A program made the translations under genes and the position numbers. A DNA stretch of 64,000 nt from PALSA-129 sp963842505 (GTDB lineage: Bacteria; Acidobacteriota; Terriglobia; Bryobacterales; Bryobacteraceae): positions 372,001 to 436,000 of the forward strand of contig CAWJGZ010000004.1 of the NCBI GenBank assembly GCA_963842505.1, in the 5' to 3' direction. This document shows, piece by piece, positions 1 through 8,853 of the stretch. The notes under the pieces were generated by a model. That model searched no databases. It saw only the letters and a list, made by a program, of their open reading frames with translations, and was not told where the DNA came from. Positions within the stretch are counted from its first letter, which is position 1. Each line of letters starts with the position of its first letter.

Positions 1-173
1 CGATCTGGGGCTTGAAGCAGGGCTCCTATTGGCGCAGAATGGGCCTCATCCCACTGTGGGACGCAGTGGCTTTTCTGGTCTGGGTAGCGAGTTTCGTACG
101 GCGCAGCATCCGCTGGCGCGGCAGCGATTATTACATTCGCGGCGGCACGCTGGTGCCTGTCGGAGAAAAGTAA
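1..173 (+). CDS. C-terminal end of an HpnI/ceramide-glucosyltransferase-like glycosyltransferase (5' end outside window)
   Basis: The reading frame is open from the left edge and gives 56 residues before a TAA. The tail has a hydrophobic stretch (WDAVAFLVWVASF) followed by the basic block RRSIRWRG and a short YYIRGG end. That arrangement of a late membrane segment, then an R-W-R-G motif and a short tail is typical of the C-terminus of family-2 glycosyltransferases of the ceramide glucosyltransferase/HpnI type, which act in hopanoid or glycolipid synthesis at the membrane. The catalytic half is not in the window, so the assignment rests on the tail only. It converges on the following minus-strand gene with a 12-base gap. 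Confidence 0.55.
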   Translation, partial: IWGLKQGSYWRRMGLIPLWDAVAFLVWVASFVRRSIRWRGSDYYIRGGTLVPVGEK

Positions 174-185
174 GCCAGGCCATTA

Positions 186-542
186 TCATCCCAGCGCCAG
201 GAGACCGCAGAGGACCAATAGGGCGCCGGCCGCGCGGCGCGCGCCGATTTGTTCCTTGAGCAGAACCTTCGCCAGCACGGTTTCCAGAATGAAACTGGCC
301 GCCGACACGGGTACGGCAAAGCTGAGCGGCGCCGATTGCACCAGCGCCATGAACGCGAAAAACGAGAAGGCCAGACACACGATGGAGAGCAGCAGATAGC
401 GGCGCTCCACAATCATCCGCAGGAGGCGCGCCACGCCGCGCGCTCCCACGGATTGCGCTCCCGCCCGCTTCATTTCGTAACTCTGCAACAGGTCGCTCAG
501 GGCGGTTGCCACCACCATCACAGTCACCAGAACCCAGGTCAT
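186..542 (-). CDS. Small four-helix DMT/SMR-like membrane transporter, subunit 2
   Basis: The protein has 118 residues and is mostly hydrophobic, with about four membrane helices (from MTWVLVTVMVVATALS to a final GALLVLCGLLAL). The size and helix pattern match half-size EamA/small multidrug resistance transporters, which work as dimers. The start ATG overlaps the stop of the upstream gene in an ATGA arrangement, so the two are translationally coupled and probably form a heterodimer. The substrate cannot be told from sequence. The gene lies beside an HpnI-like glycosyltransferase, where such small permeases are sometimes found, so a lipid- or sugar-lipid-related substrate is possible but is only an inference. 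Confidence 0.75.
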   Translation of the reverse strand: MTWVLVTVMVVATALSDLLQSYEMKRAGAQSVGARGVARLLRMIVERRYLLLSIVCLAFSFFAFMALVQSAPLSFAVPVSAASFILETVLAKVLLKEQIGARRAAGALLVLCGLLALG

Positions 543-964
543 TTGGATCCCTCGATCTTGCCGGCGGCTGGCGGCGTGGTACTCTGCGGCGTCGCGCTCA
601 CCAGTGCGGTGCCGGCGAAAATCAGTGTGACGGCCAGCCATCGCCGCGGGCTCACCACTTCATGAAGAAAAAATTTTCCCAGCAGCGCCGCCAGCACGTA
701 TCCGACGGCCGTCATGGGCAAGACGAAACTGAGATCGGCCACGCTCAACAGGGCCAGCCGCACCAGCAGCGCCAGGATCAGCATCACGATTCCGAGGGCG
801 ATAGCGGGATCCAGCATGGAGCGGAGATACACCAGCGGATTGCCGGCCAGCGTCTCCGGGAAGTGTTTGGTGCCCCACGCCAGGCCCAAATTTCCGAAGG
901 CGCGTAACGCGAGAAAGGTCAACAGCAAGAAATAGGTGCGGATGGTCCGGGTGGAAAGCGGCAC
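539..964 (-). CDS. Small four-helix DMT/SMR-like membrane transporter, subunit 1
   Basis: The 141-residue protein starts at a GTG and has about four predicted membrane helices, including LGIVMLILALLVRLALLSV and a late WLAVTLIFAGTALVSA. The C-terminal motif region (LPMTAVGYVLAALLGKFFLHE) is typical of the EamA/DMT fold, in which a loop with a glutamate precedes the last helix. The gene overlaps the next one by four bases, and the two proteins are related in design (both have an LPxxA...LL-KE/HE block). This points to a duplicated pair acting as a heterodimeric exporter or flippase. Specificity is unknown. Confidence 0.75.
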   Translation of the reverse strand: MPLSTRTIRTYFLLLTFLALRAFGNLGLAWGTKHFPETLAGNPLVYLRSMLDPAIALGIVMLILALLVRLALLSVADLSFVLPMTAVGYVLAALLGKFFLHEVVSPRRWLAVTLIFAGTALVSATPQSTTPPAAGKIEGSK

Positions 965-1134
965 AAATCACAGGGTACCCCAACCGGCATGGACGGCGCT
1001 GGCGGCCAAATAGCCTAACACATACCGGGGCAGGGAAGTACGCGCCGTAGGATGATGCGGAACGGTCCCCCGGGCGAAGGGCGGAGTTTCTCGCGCGGAA
1101 TACGTTCCCGACTGCCGTGCTACACTCGCCGGAT

Positions 1135-1638
1135 ATGAAGATGCTCGCACTGGGGTTGCTGGTCGTGGCCGGCGCCTTCGCACAGAAGATCGATATCGAA
1201 TCCGATCAAGCGGCGGACTTTTCCCGGTTTCATACGTTCGCCATCCGTGAAGGCCGGCTGAACGCCAAGAACGCGGCCCTCAACAGCGACCTGGTCAGAA
1301 AACGCATCAACGCCGATATTCAGAAGGCGCTTGAGGCTAAAGGCCTGACCATGGTGGCTTCCGGGCCGGCGGAACTCAATGTGCGGTACACGCTGGGGGC
1401 CGCGCAAAGAACGGAAGTGGATGCGTATCCGGCTGGCTGGCGCGGCTGGGGCACGCGCGTGGTGCGGGTTCCCTACACCGAAGGAACGCTGGTGCTCGAT
1501 CTGCGCGATCCATCGACGAAGTCGCTGGTATGGCGGGCGATTGTGCGGCAAGACAAGAGCGACGCCTTCAAGGTGGAAGGCAAGCTCGACGACATGGTTC
1601 GCAAGGCGTTCGAAAAATATCCGCCCAAAGCGAAATGA
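1135..1638 (+). CDS. DUF4136 domain protein, exported
   Basis: The chosen start gives MKMLALGLLVVAGAFA, a good Sec signal peptide cleaved before QKIDIESD; the upstream in-frame ATG at 1117 would spoil the short signal. The mature part of about 150 residues follows the DUF4136 layout: an early segment with ADFSRFHTFA, a central helix with RINADIQKALEAKGL, then ELNVRYTLGA and a last segment ending in a helix with MVRKAFEKYPP. The family is found in the envelopes of many Gram-negative bacteria and its function is unknown. No lipobox cysteine is present, so it is probably periplasmic. It stands alone between the transporter pair and lepB. Confidence 0.75.
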   Translation: MKMLALGLLVVAGAFAQKIDIESDQAADFSRFHTFAIREGRLNAKNAALNSDLVRKRINADIQKALEAKGLTMVASGPAELNVRYTLGAAQRTEVDAYPAGWRGWGTRVVRVPYTEGTLVLDLRDPSTKSLVWRAIVRQDKSDAFKVEGKLDDMVRKAFEKYPPKAK

Positions 1639-1658
1639 GATCGCCCGTCAGCGGGCCT

Positions 1659-1678
1659 GGCAGGCGGCACCGCCTGCC
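1659..1678. terminator. Hairpin between convergent genes
   Basis: GGCAGGCG and CGCCTGCC pair perfectly over 8 bp with a 4-base loop (GCAC), between the 3' ends of the DUF4136 gene and lepB. There is no clear T-tract, so it could be a weak bidirectional terminator or simply a structured spacer. Confidence 0.4.
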
Positions 1679-1722
1679 CCACCACTTGGGCGGTGTTCAG
1701 GGTAGCGCGAGCAAGCGCGCCA

Positions 1723-2523
1723 CTACCGCAGCGGGTAGCCGTGGATCAAGCGAAAGGTGCGAGTCCAACGGGTCTTGGTGGCGAAGTGCGTCACCACGTC
1801 GACGATATGGTCGAAGCCGATGTTGCCGTTGGTGAGATCCTGCGTGGGGGCGTCGTACGACCAGTAGATGATGAGGGGGGTGCCGACAATATTCTCGCGC
1901 GGAACGAAGCCCCAGTAGCGGCTGTCGGCGGAATCGTCGCGGTTGTCGCCCATGGCGAAAATGAAGCCTTCGGGCACTACCAGCTCGCCATCCGCCACGT
2001 GGTTTTCCAGCATGTCGAGCGCCTGCACGGGCAACTGCACGTTAGGGGCGGCCGGAAAGTTGTCGCGATAAGAATCCACATAGCTGGTTGAGTGGAGCAC
2101 GTATGGCTCGTTTGCCGGGTGGCCGTTGAGCCACAGTTGCTTATTGACCAGCTTGATGCGGTCGCCGGGAAGCCCGATGGCGCGCTTGACGTAATCGTCC
2201 TGGATGTGGAGCGGGTAACGAAACACGATGATGTCGCCGCGGCGCACGTTGCGATAGGGCAGCACCTTTCCGGCAACGGCGCCAAAGGGGGCATAGGTGA
2301 GCTTATCCACCAGCACATGGTCGCCGATCAGCAGCGTGCCCACCATGGAAGCGCTGGGAATGACGAAGGCCTGCACCAGGGTGGTGGTGGCGAACAGCAG
2401 CAGGACGATAGTGACGGTCCATTCGGCGACAAATCCGCGGTGCGCCTCGCGGGAAACTTCCTTGTAGCGGCCCCAGAGGCCGCGCAAACCACTTGTTTGC
2501 TTTTCTTCTTCCACAGCAGCCAT
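1723..2523 (-). CDS. lepB: Signal peptidase I
   Basis: This is the membrane serine protease that removes Sec signal peptides on the outer face of the inner membrane. One N-terminal membrane helix (WTVTIVLLLFATTTLVQAF) is followed by the catalytic serine motif IPSASMVGTL, then the lysine box (YVKRAIGLPGDRI) and the conserved MGDNRDDSADSR block. The length of 266 residues from the chosen ATG is normal. I chose the ATG at 2523 (MAAVEEEK); an in-frame ATG at 2547 is possible. Longer starts would run into the argS promoter, since the two genes are divergent with about 100 bases between them. Confidence 0.93.
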   Translation of the reverse strand: MAAVEEEKQTSGLRGLWGRYKEVSREAHRGFVAEWTVTIVLLLFATTTLVQAFVIPSASMVGTLLIGDHVLVDKLTYAPFGAVAGKVLPYRNVRRGDIIVFRYPLHIQDDYVKRAIGLPGDRIKLVNKQLWLNGHPANEPYVLHSTSYVDSYRDNFPAAPNVQLPVQALDMLENHVADGELVVPEGFIFAMGDNRDDSADSRYWGFVPRENIVGTPLIIYWSYDAPTQDLTNGNIGFDHIVDVVTHFATKTRWTRTFRLIHGYPLR

Positions 2524-2630
2524 TGTAGCGGATGATGGCGGGGTCATGACGCGGGCGCCCGGCTGGCGCTTCGGTGAGTCGCGGCTGGAAGGCGCGTTTG
2601 CCGCTTCCCACGCTATACTCAAGGTTTCCC

Positions 2631-4559
2631 GTGTTCCATTTCATCCAAGAGAAGGTTTCCAGCGCATTCCATGCGCATATTCAGATACGCTACGGCATCG
2701 ACTTGCCGGTCGCGATCGAACAGCCGCGGCAGAGCGACCTGGGCGATATGGCCGTGCCCGCAGCTTTTCAGCTCGCCAAGCAATTGCGGCAGGCGCCGCG
2801 CAAAATTGCCGCGGAGTTGGTGCAGGACATCGGCTCCATCCCCGGCGTCGCCGCCATGGAAGTGGCGGGCAACGGGTATATCAATATCCGTGTGGACCGC
2901 GCGGCCTACGCGGCGGCGCTGCTCTCCGGCAAGCTGGATGCGCAGCCCGGCGCCGGCGAAAAGATTATCGTCGAGCACACCAACATCAATCCCAACAAGG
3001 CGGCGCACATCGGCCATCTGCGCAACGCCGCGCTGGGCGATACTTTCGTCCGCATGCTGCGCGCCCGCGGCCATCGCGTGGAAGTGCAGAACTACATCGA
3101 CAATACCGGCGTGCAGGTGGCCGACGTGGTGGTGGGGTTCCACTACCTGCAACAGAAAACGCCAGCCGATGTGCGCGCCATGCTGGCCGACCCGGCGGTG
3201 CGCTTCGACTACTATTGCTGGGACCTCTACGCGCACACCTCCAGCTATTACAAAGACCATCCCGAGGCCATGGAGTGGCGCAAGGCCACCCTGCACGCGA
3301 TCGAAGCCGGCTCGGGCGAGTTGGCCGAGTTGGCCCACCTGGTGTCCGATGCCATTGTGAAAGCGCACCTCGCCACCATGCTGCGGCTTGACGTGGAGTA
3401 CGATGTGCTGCCACGCGAGAGCGAAATTCTGCACCTGGATTTCTGGGCCGCCGCGTTTGAGCTGCTCCAGGAGCGCAAAGCCATTTATTTCGAAAACCAA
3501 GGCAAGCACGCCGGCTGTTGGGTGATGCCGGGTCTTTCCGAAGACGGCAAAGTCATCGTTCGTTCCGACGGCACGGTGGTTTACACCGGCAAGGACATCG
3601 CCTATCAGCTCTGGAAGTTCGGTCTGCTGGGCAAGGATTTCTATTACAAGTCGTTTCACACTTACGCCGATGGCCGCGTGCTATGGGTCACCACCGATGA
3701 GCCCGTCGAATCCGGCCAGCAATTCGGACACGGCGCGCGAGTCTACAATGTGATCGACACGCGGCAGTCCTATTTGCAGGACGTGGTGGTCGCCGGACTG
3801 CGCGGGCTGGGCTACGGCCAGCAGGCAGACCGTTCGGTGCACTTCAATTACGAGATGGTGGCGCTTTCGCCGCGGTGCTGCGCCGATCTGAACATTCCCC
3901 TTACGGAGGAGGACAAGAAGCGCCCCTACGTGGAAGTGTCCGGCCGCAAGGGCCTGGGGGTGAAGGCCGACGACCTGATCGACAAACTGGTGGAAAAAGC
4001 CCTCGGCGAAGTAGTTTCGCGCCACGCCGAGAACAGCCAGGAAGACAACCGCCGCGTGGCCACGCAGATCGCCATCGCCGCGCTGCGTTATTTTCTGCTG
4101 AAGTTCACACGCAACACGGTGATCGCTTTCGATCTGCAGGAGGCGCTCAGTTTTGAAGGCGAGACGGGTCCTTACGTGCAGTATTCGGCCGTGCGCGCGC
4201 GCAATATTCTGCGCAAGTTCGCAGAGCGCGGCGAGGCCATTCCCGATTTTCAGGCGGAGCTCAGCGCGGAAGCGATGGGCAGGCAGTTGCAGTTTGAGGA
4301 TTTCTGGCAAATGCTGCTGGCCGCGTCGAAGGCTGATGCCGCCGTGGAGAGCGCCGTAGAGGCTGGCGAGCCGGCGCACGTGGCGCGCTACGCCTTCCAG
4401 TTGGCGCAAGCGTTCAGCAACTTCTATCAGAAGTACACCATCATTCACGAAGAAAACCGCGAGAAAAAGGTGTTCCTGTTGTGGATGACGGATTTCTTCC
4501 GCCGCCAACTGGAGCGGACGGCGGGACTGTTAGGGATTGCGATTCCCGAGTATATGTGA
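2631..4559 (+). CDS. argS: Arginyl-tRNA synthetase
   Basis: This cytoplasmic enzyme charges tRNA-Arg. The GTG start at 2631 gives VFHFIQEKVSSAF, which fits the usual N-terminal ArgS domain; the longer frame upstream overlaps the lepB leader and is not family-like. The HIGH signature is seen as AAHIGHLRNAALGD about residue 125. The second catalytic loop is the degenerate ArgS form GRKGLGVKADDLID instead of KMSKS. The DALR anticodon-binding domain follows (VQYSAVRARNILRKF near residue 510, and ANFYQ-type FSNFYQKYTI near the end). The 642-residue length is slightly long but normal. The gene appears monocistronic. Confidence 0.95.
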   Translation: MFHFIQEKVSSAFHAHIQIRYGIDLPVAIEQPRQSDLGDMAVPAAFQLAKQLRQAPRKIAAELVQDIGSIPGVAAMEVAGNGYINIRVDRAAYAAALLSGKLDAQPGAGEKIIVEHTNINPNKAAHIGHLRNAALGDTFVRMLRARGHRVEVQNYIDNTGVQVADVVVGFHYLQQKTPADVRAMLADPAVRFDYYCWDLYAHTSSYYKDHPEAMEWRKATLHAIEAGSGELAELAHLVSDAIVKAHLATMLRLDVEYDVLPRESEILHLDFWAAAFELLQERKAIYFENQGKHAGCWVMPGLSEDGKVIVRSDGTVVYTGKDIAYQLWKFGLLGKDFYYKSFHTYADGRVLWVTTDEPVESGQQFGHGARVYNVIDTRQSYLQDVVVAGLRGLGYGQQADRSVHFNYEMVALSPRCCADLNIPLTEEDKKRPYVEVSGRKGLGVKADDLIDKLVEKALGEVVSRHAENSQEDNRRVATQIAIAALRYFLLKFTRNTVIAFDLQEALSFEGETGPYVQYSAVRARNILRKFAERGEAIPDFQAELSAEAMGRQLQFEDFWQMLLAASKADAAVESAVEAGEPAHVARYAFQLAQAFSNFYQKYTIIHEENREKKVFLLWMTDFFRRQLERTAGLLGIAIPEYM

Positions 4560-4961
4560 GCGAGCCGGCGGCCGGCGCTGCGAGCGGGGCCGCGGCGTGT
4601 TCCGGATCTGGCCGGCTTTCCCGGCGTCGATAAACAGTTGCTTGCGACGCAGCCGACGGCATCTGAAATTTGATATGTTATCTGTGCATGGCGTGTTTCG
4701 ACACCAGCAGCGAAGCGCCGCAAGCTCTGCTGCCCGTCCCGAGGCGGCAAGGCCGATGGCGCGGCGTGGCGCTCCGGCTAATGAAGGTGGTGTTGGAGCG
4801 ATGTCCGGCGCGCGAGCGCTACCTGGTTGACAAGCTGTCGTTCGCCGCGGTGATGGCGGGAATGGCGCCAGCCGCGGGCTTGCTGCGCCTCGCGGTGTTG
4901 GGCCGCGGTTTCCGCCGGCTGACAGTGTAGTGTGCGAAATTGTACCTTGAGAGGGAGCGGC
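4560..4961. other. Intergenic region without a supported gene
   Basis: Short open frames exist here, such as one at 4670-4930, but none has a recognisable domain or a good ribosome site. The segment ends with the Shine-Dalgarno sequence GAGAGGGAG in front of the GntR-type regulator, and must hold that gene's promoter. Confidence 0.5.
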
Positions 4962-5627
4962 ATGAAGAAGATTGACATTCCAAGCAATCTCACAACGCTG
5001 GCCTATAACAGCATCCGGGAATACATTCTACAAGGCAGGCTCGACGATACGTCCCGGTTGACTGAGGACTTCCTGTCCAACCAGCTCGGCATCAGCAAGT
5101 CTCCGGTCCGCGAAGCGCTGAACCGCCTGGAAGCAGAGGGCCTGATTCGCATCGAGCCGCGCAAAGGCGCCTACCTGAGAAAACTCTCCACGGTGGAGAT
5201 CAACGAGCTCTACGACACCCGCGAGGCGTTGGAAGCGCACGTGGTGCGCACCGCCAATGTCACGCCCGCGCTACTGTTGGATCTCCGCCAGAGCCTCAAG
5301 CGGCAGCGTACGGCGCTCAAGGCCAACGACAAGCCGCACTATATTCAGGAGGACGTGCGCTTCCACTCGCTGCTGGCGCAGGCCAGCGGCAACACGTATC
5401 TCTGCACCGTGCTGGGCAACATCCAGAACCAGATCTGGCTGTCGCGCCGCAGCACCTACGACCTTTCCAGCACCACTGCTCCGGACTTCCACGACGCCAT
5501 CGTGAAGGCTCTCGAGCACGGCTCCGGCGAGGCCGCCGAACATGCCATGCGCGAGCACATCCGCACGGTGCGCCAGCGCCTGCTTCGGTTCCTGGAAGAC
5601 CAGCAGCCGGTGGGCGCCTCTGAGTGA
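4962..5627 (+). CDS. GntR-family (FadR/FCD subfamily) transcriptional regulator
   Basis: The start at MKKIDIPSN is preceded by a strong GAGAGGGAG site. Residues 10-75 form the winged helix of the GntR family, with TLAYNSIREYILQGRL, then LSNQLGISKSPVREALNRLE and the wing GLIRIEPRKGAYL. Residues about 85-215 are the helical FCD effector domain, with the metal-ligand-like positions E-D-V-R-F-H and the final histidine in MREHIRTVRQRL. FCD proteins usually bind carboxylic acids through a metal. The gene lies directly upstream of suyAB on the same strand, so regulation of sulfolactate use in response to a hydroxy- or sulfo-carboxylate is a reasonable inference. Confidence 0.88.
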   Translation: MKKIDIPSNLTTLAYNSIREYILQGRLDDTSRLTEDFLSNQLGISKSPVREALNRLEAEGLIRIEPRKGAYLRKLSTVEINELYDTREALEAHVVRTANVTPALLLDLRQSLKRQRTALKANDKPHYIQEDVRFHSLLAQASGNTYLCTVLGNIQNQIWLSRRSTYDLSSTTAPDFHDAIVKALEHGSGEAAEHAMREHIRTVRQRLLRFLEDQQPVGASE

Positions 5628-5805
5628 TCGCGCGGCAGCCGCCGTTTGCCAGAACGCAAAGGGAAGCCAGGCAAAGTTCGATTCGCCCATGAAGCAGGGG
5701 AGGCTGGCGGCGTGGCGCTTATCATCGACGCCGAACGCGCACTGATCACTCCCGCCGCCGCTCGCGACAATCGAGGCCGCACTCAAAAAAGGCGGGGAAT
5801 ACCGA

Positions 5806-5834
5806 TTGACGGCCCGCGAATTCTGAGATATCAT
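5806..5834 (+). promoter_or_regulatory. Sigma-70-type promoter of suyAB
   Basis: TTGACG at 5806-5811 and TATCAT at 5829-5834 are separated by exactly 17 bases, which matches the vegetative promoter consensus well (5 of 6 in each box). The AT-rich, partly palindromic stretch GATATCATATAC that covers the -10 box would be a natural site for repression by the adjacent GntR-type protein. Confidence 0.5.
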
Positions 5835-5920
5835 ATACTACTCAACTAGACAAGCTGCGCCGCGGGTTGCCACACCGGCTTGGGCGATTGCAATACCGCC
5901 TATTTTTCATGGAGACAGGC

Positions 5921-6205
5921 ATGGACATTCACTTTGTGGTGCACGACGAGAACGATTCGGTAGGGGTTGTCGTCGTTGAAGGCGTGAAGGCCGGTGACCG
6001 GCTCACCGGATGGATTATGGATCAGGACCGGATCATCAGTCACCAGGCGATCAGCGAGATTCCCATCGGACACAAGCTGGCCATTAAAGCGCTGGCGAAA
6101 GGCGACACGGTCATCAAGTACGGCGTGGATATCGGCCGCGTGGTGGCGCCCATCGCGGCCGGCGAGCATGTGCACGTGCATAACCTGAAGACCAAGCGTT
6201 GGTAG
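5921..6205 (+). CDS. suyA: (R)-sulfolactate sulfo-lyase, small (SAF-domain) subunit
   Basis: The protein is a 94-residue SAF domain of the altronate dehydratase/sulfo-lyase superfamily. The ATG at 5921 (MDIHFVVHDENDSVG) has a GGAGAC site just upstream. The sequence has the family features GVVVVEGVKAGD, IPIGHKLAIKALAKGDTVIK and a C-terminal HVHNLKTKRW. Free-standing SAF subunits of about 95 residues beside a 390-residue UxaA-type partner are the layout of SuyAB, which removes sulfite from (R)-3-sulfolactate to give pyruvate. Canonical altronate dehydratase has both domains in one chain. The other possibility is an altronate or galactarate dehydratase-like enzyme; the sulfur gene context and the strong match in pattern to SuyA favour the sulfo-lyase. 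Confidence 0.78.
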   Translation: MDIHFVVHDENDSVGVVVVEGVKAGDRLTGWIMDQDRIISHQAISEIPIGHKLAIKALAKGDTVIKYGVDIGRVVAPIAAGEHVHVHNLKTKRW

Positions 6206-6223
6206 ATCCGAGGAGAGCAAAAC

Positions 6224-7399
6224 GTGGCTATCGATTTGAGTAAGAAAACTTTTTGGGGTTACCGCCGGGAAAACGGGCGCGCCGGTGTGCGCAACCACGT
6301 CATCATCCTGCCGGTGGACGATCTGTCCAACGCCGCCTGCGAGTCCGTGGCCAACAACATTAAGGGCGCGCTGGCGCTGCCGCATCCGTATGGACGGCTG
6401 CAGTTCGGCGCGGATCTGGACCTGCATTTCCGCACCCTGATCGGCACGGGGTCGAACCCCAATGTGGCGGCGGTGGTGGTGATCGGGATTGAAGACGGCT
6501 GGGCGCAAAAGGTGGCGGATGGCATCGCCGCCACGGGCAAGCCGGTGGCCTATTTTGGCATCGAACGGCACGGCGACATCGATACCGTGGCGCGCGCCTC
6601 GCGGGTGGCCAAGGAATTCGTGCAGGCAGCCTCGGGGTTGCGGCGGGTGGAGTGCCCGCTGAAAGATCTGTGGGTATCCACCAAGTGCGGCGAATCGGAC
6701 ACCACGTCGGGCTGCGCGGGCAATCCGAGCGTGGGCAATGCCTTCGACAAGCTGTACGAACAAGGGGTGACGCTGGTCTTCGGCGAGACCACGGAAATCA
6801 CCGGTGGCGAGTCGCTGGTGGCGAAGCGCTGCCGGACTCCCCAGATCGCCGAGCAGTTCATGGCGATGTTCAACCGCTACCAGGACCTGATCAACAAGCA
6901 CAAGACCAACGATCTTTCGGATTCGCAGCCCACCAAGGGCAACATTGCGGGCGGCCTGACGACCATCGAGGAGAAGGCACTGGGCAACATCCAGAAGATC
7001 GGCAAGAAGTGCCTGGTGGATGGGGTACTCGACAAGGCCGAAGCACCCAAGGGACCGGGGCTGTGGTTCATGGATTCTTCCTCGGCGGCGGCTGAAATGG
7101 TGACGCTGGTGGCGGCGGCGGGCTACGTGGTGCACTTCTTCCCCACGGGGCAGTGCAACGTGATCGGCAATCCGATTCTGCCGGTGATCAAGATCAGCGG
7201 CAACCCGCGCACGATCCGCACCATGAAAGAGCATATCGACGTGGATGTGAGCGGTGTGCTGCGGCGGGAAATCGACATGGACCAGGCAGGCGACAAGGTG
7301 CTGGAGTGCATGTTCGCGACCGCCAACGGCCGTCTTACGAATGCCGAAGTGCTGGGGCATCGCGAGTTCGTGCTGACGCGCCTCTACGAAAGCGCCTGA
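6224..7399 (+). CDS. suyB: (R)-sulfolactate sulfo-lyase, large subunit
   Basis: The 391-residue protein starts at GTG behind GAGGAGAG, 18 bases after suyA, and is the UxaA-type catalytic subunit. It carries the family blocks GYRRENGRAGVRNHVIILP, then KCGESDTTSGCAGNPSVGNA, GETTEITGGE and a late VIHFF-type segment (YVVHFFPTGQCNVIGNPILP). The cysteine-bearing SDTTSGC loop is probably the metal or substrate site. As remembered from the family, SuyB proteins share the LPHPYGRLQFGADLDLHFRT and NIAGGLTTIEEKALGNIQ-type blocks closely, whereas sugar-acid dehydratases differ there. The predicted reaction is sulfolactate to pyruvate plus sulfite in the cytoplasm, giving substrate for DsrAB encoded next door. 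Confidence 0.8.
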   Translation: MAIDLSKKTFWGYRRENGRAGVRNHVIILPVDDLSNAACESVANNIKGALALPHPYGRLQFGADLDLHFRTLIGTGSNPNVAAVVVIGIEDGWAQKVADGIAATGKPVAYFGIERHGDIDTVARASRVAKEFVQAASGLRRVECPLKDLWVSTKCGESDTTSGCAGNPSVGNAFDKLYEQGVTLVFGETTEITGGESLVAKRCRTPQIAEQFMAMFNRYQDLINKHKTNDLSDSQPTKGNIAGGLTTIEEKALGNIQKIGKKCLVDGVLDKAEAPKGPGLWFMDSSSAAAEMVTLVAAAGYVVHFFPTGQCNVIGNPILPVIKISGNPRTIRTMKEHIDVDVSGVLRREIDMDQAGDKVLECMFATANGRLTNAEVLGHREFVLTRLYESA

Positions 7400-7554
7400 T
7401 AGCGCTGGCGTGACGGAGTTGCCGGTTTCCGGTTCCAGCCAAGTTTGTACAATCGCTTCTTTGCAGCGGCGAACTTTGCCCAAAGCTGAAAAAACCGGTT
7501 GGCAGGCGGAAATGCCTACCCCGTAAAAAGTTGGCTCAGGGCATCAATGTGGAA

Positions 7555-7578
7555 CAGGCGCTTTCGCCTGGCGCTTTT
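7555..7578 (+). terminator. Possible rho-independent terminator after suyB
   Basis: CAGGCG-CTTT-CGCCTG forms a 6-bp stem with a 4-base loop, followed by GCGCTTTT. It lies in the 242-base gap between the convergent ends of suyB and dsrP. The T-tract is short. Confidence 0.4.
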
Positions 7579-7641
7579 GCCTGTCAAGCCGGCGATTGCC
7601 ACGATGTCACACGGCCAGCCAGTATCCGCCGAGCTTGAGTC

Positions 7642-8844
7642 TCAACTGAGCACTTCGGCACCGGCCGCCCGCGGCGCGGGTAAATCAAGCGGCGCTTCCC
7701 GAACCGAGAGCGCAATCTTGTAGAGCACCGTCAGGATGAGCGAGCCGGCAGCCCAGATCCCGAGTGCGATGAGAACTTCCGGCAGGGATGGGGCGTACTC
7801 CGTGACGGCGCCCAGCGGCGATGGCACGAAGGCGGCGACAATCAGGCCGATGCCTTTATCGATCCAGAGCGAGAGAAACACCATGCCGCAGGCCACTGCC
7901 AGCCATTTCTCGTTGTGGCGATACCGCGGCGTGAGCAGCAAGACCAGCGAGGCGGCAGCCAGGATCATGGAGGTCCACATCCACGGCGCCAGCGCGGCGT
8001 GGCCATCCAGTCCCATGAACATGTAGCGCAGCGATTCGGTGTGTTCGGGTATCTGGCTGTAGAATGCCGTGAAGAACTCCATCAGGACGAAGAACATGCT
8101 GATCACCATCGCGTAGGTGACGATGATCGCGAGTTTTTGAATGGCCTCGCGGCCGGCCGAAAACCGGGTGAGCCTGGCAAGCACCAGGCACAGCAAGATC
8201 AGCAGCGCCGGGCCGGAAGCGAAGGCCGACGCCAGAAAACGCGGCGCCAGGATGGCGGTGAGCCACAGCGAGCGGCCCGGCAGGCCGCTGTACAGGAAAG
8301 CCGTGACCGTGTGGATGCTCACCGCCCAGGGGATCGAGAGGATGACGACCGGCTTGATCCAGCGCGGCGGGGCCACGCCTTCGCGTTCCGAGCGCAGCGA
8401 TACCAGCGCGATCACCGCGTTCAACGCCAGATAGCCGGAGAGCGAGATCATGTCCCAGAACATCATGGAGTGGGGCGTGGGGTTGAGCAAGACGTTGAGC
8501 ACGCGCGTCGGCTGTCCCATGTCCACGAAGATGAACAGCATGCACATGATGACCGCCGCGATGGCCAGGAATTCTCCGAGTATGGTGATCCGCCCGAAAG
8601 CCTTGAAATTGTGAAGGTAGTAGGGAAGCACCACCATAACGGCGGACGCCGCCACGCCCACCAGGAACGTAAACTGCGCGATATACAGCCCCCACGTCAC
8701 ATCCCGGCTGAGGCCGGTGATCACCAAGCCGACTTGCAATTGACGGAGGTAGCAGCCCAACCCGATCCCCAGGACGATCGCCAGCGCGCCAATCCAGAGC
8801 CAGTACCTTCGGCTGCCCACAACTGCCTTTTCAAACATGAACAT
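7642..8844 (-). CDS. dsrP: DsrP, NrfD-like quinone-interacting membrane subunit of the DsrMKJOP complex
   Basis: The 400-residue protein has about ten membrane helices and belongs to the NrfD/PsrC family. It begins MFMFEKAVVGSRRYWLW and contains the early helix pair typical of DsrP (GLSRDVTWGLYIAQFTFLVG) and FWDMISLSGYLALN. In DsrMKJOP it exchanges electrons with the menaquinone pool and passes them to or from the periplasmic DsrO/DsrJ subunits. It is the last gene of the operon and follows dsrO after nine bases. An in-frame ATG two codons later (8838) is an equally good start. Confidence 0.93.
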   Translation of the reverse strand: MFMFEKAVVGSRRYWLWIGALAIVLGIGLGCYLRQLQVGLVITGLSRDVTWGLYIAQFTFLVGVAASAVMVVLPYYLHNFKAFGRITILGEFLAIAAVIMCMLFIFVDMGQPTRVLNVLLNPTPHSMMFWDMISLSGYLALNAVIALVSLRSEREGVAPPRWIKPVVILSIPWAVSIHTVTAFLYSGLPGRSLWLTAILAPRFLASAFASGPALLILLCLVLARLTRFSAGREAIQKLAIIVTYAMVISMFFVLMEFFTAFYSQIPEHTESLRYMFMGLDGHAALAPWMWTSMILAAASLVLLLTPRYRHNEKWLAVACGMVFLSLWIDKGIGLIVAAFVPSPLGAVTEYAPSLPEVLIALGIWAAGSLILTVLYKIALSVREAPLDLPAPRAAGAEVLS

Positions 8845-8853
8845 GGCGGTTCC

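Noticed and set aside
4670..4930. Plus-strand open frame of 86 codons before the GntR gene
   Set aside because: No ribosome site, no domain and a residue mix typical of a GC-rich chance frame.
5921..7399. Reading suyAB as altronate dehydratase (uxaA)
   Set aside because: That enzyme is usually a single chain, and the two-gene layout, lengths and remembered SuyA/SuyB motifs fit sulfo-lyase better. A tree would settle it.
5900..7483. Minus-strand frame of 527 codons opposite suyAB
   Set aside because: It is the shadow of two genes with clear family motifs on the plus strand.
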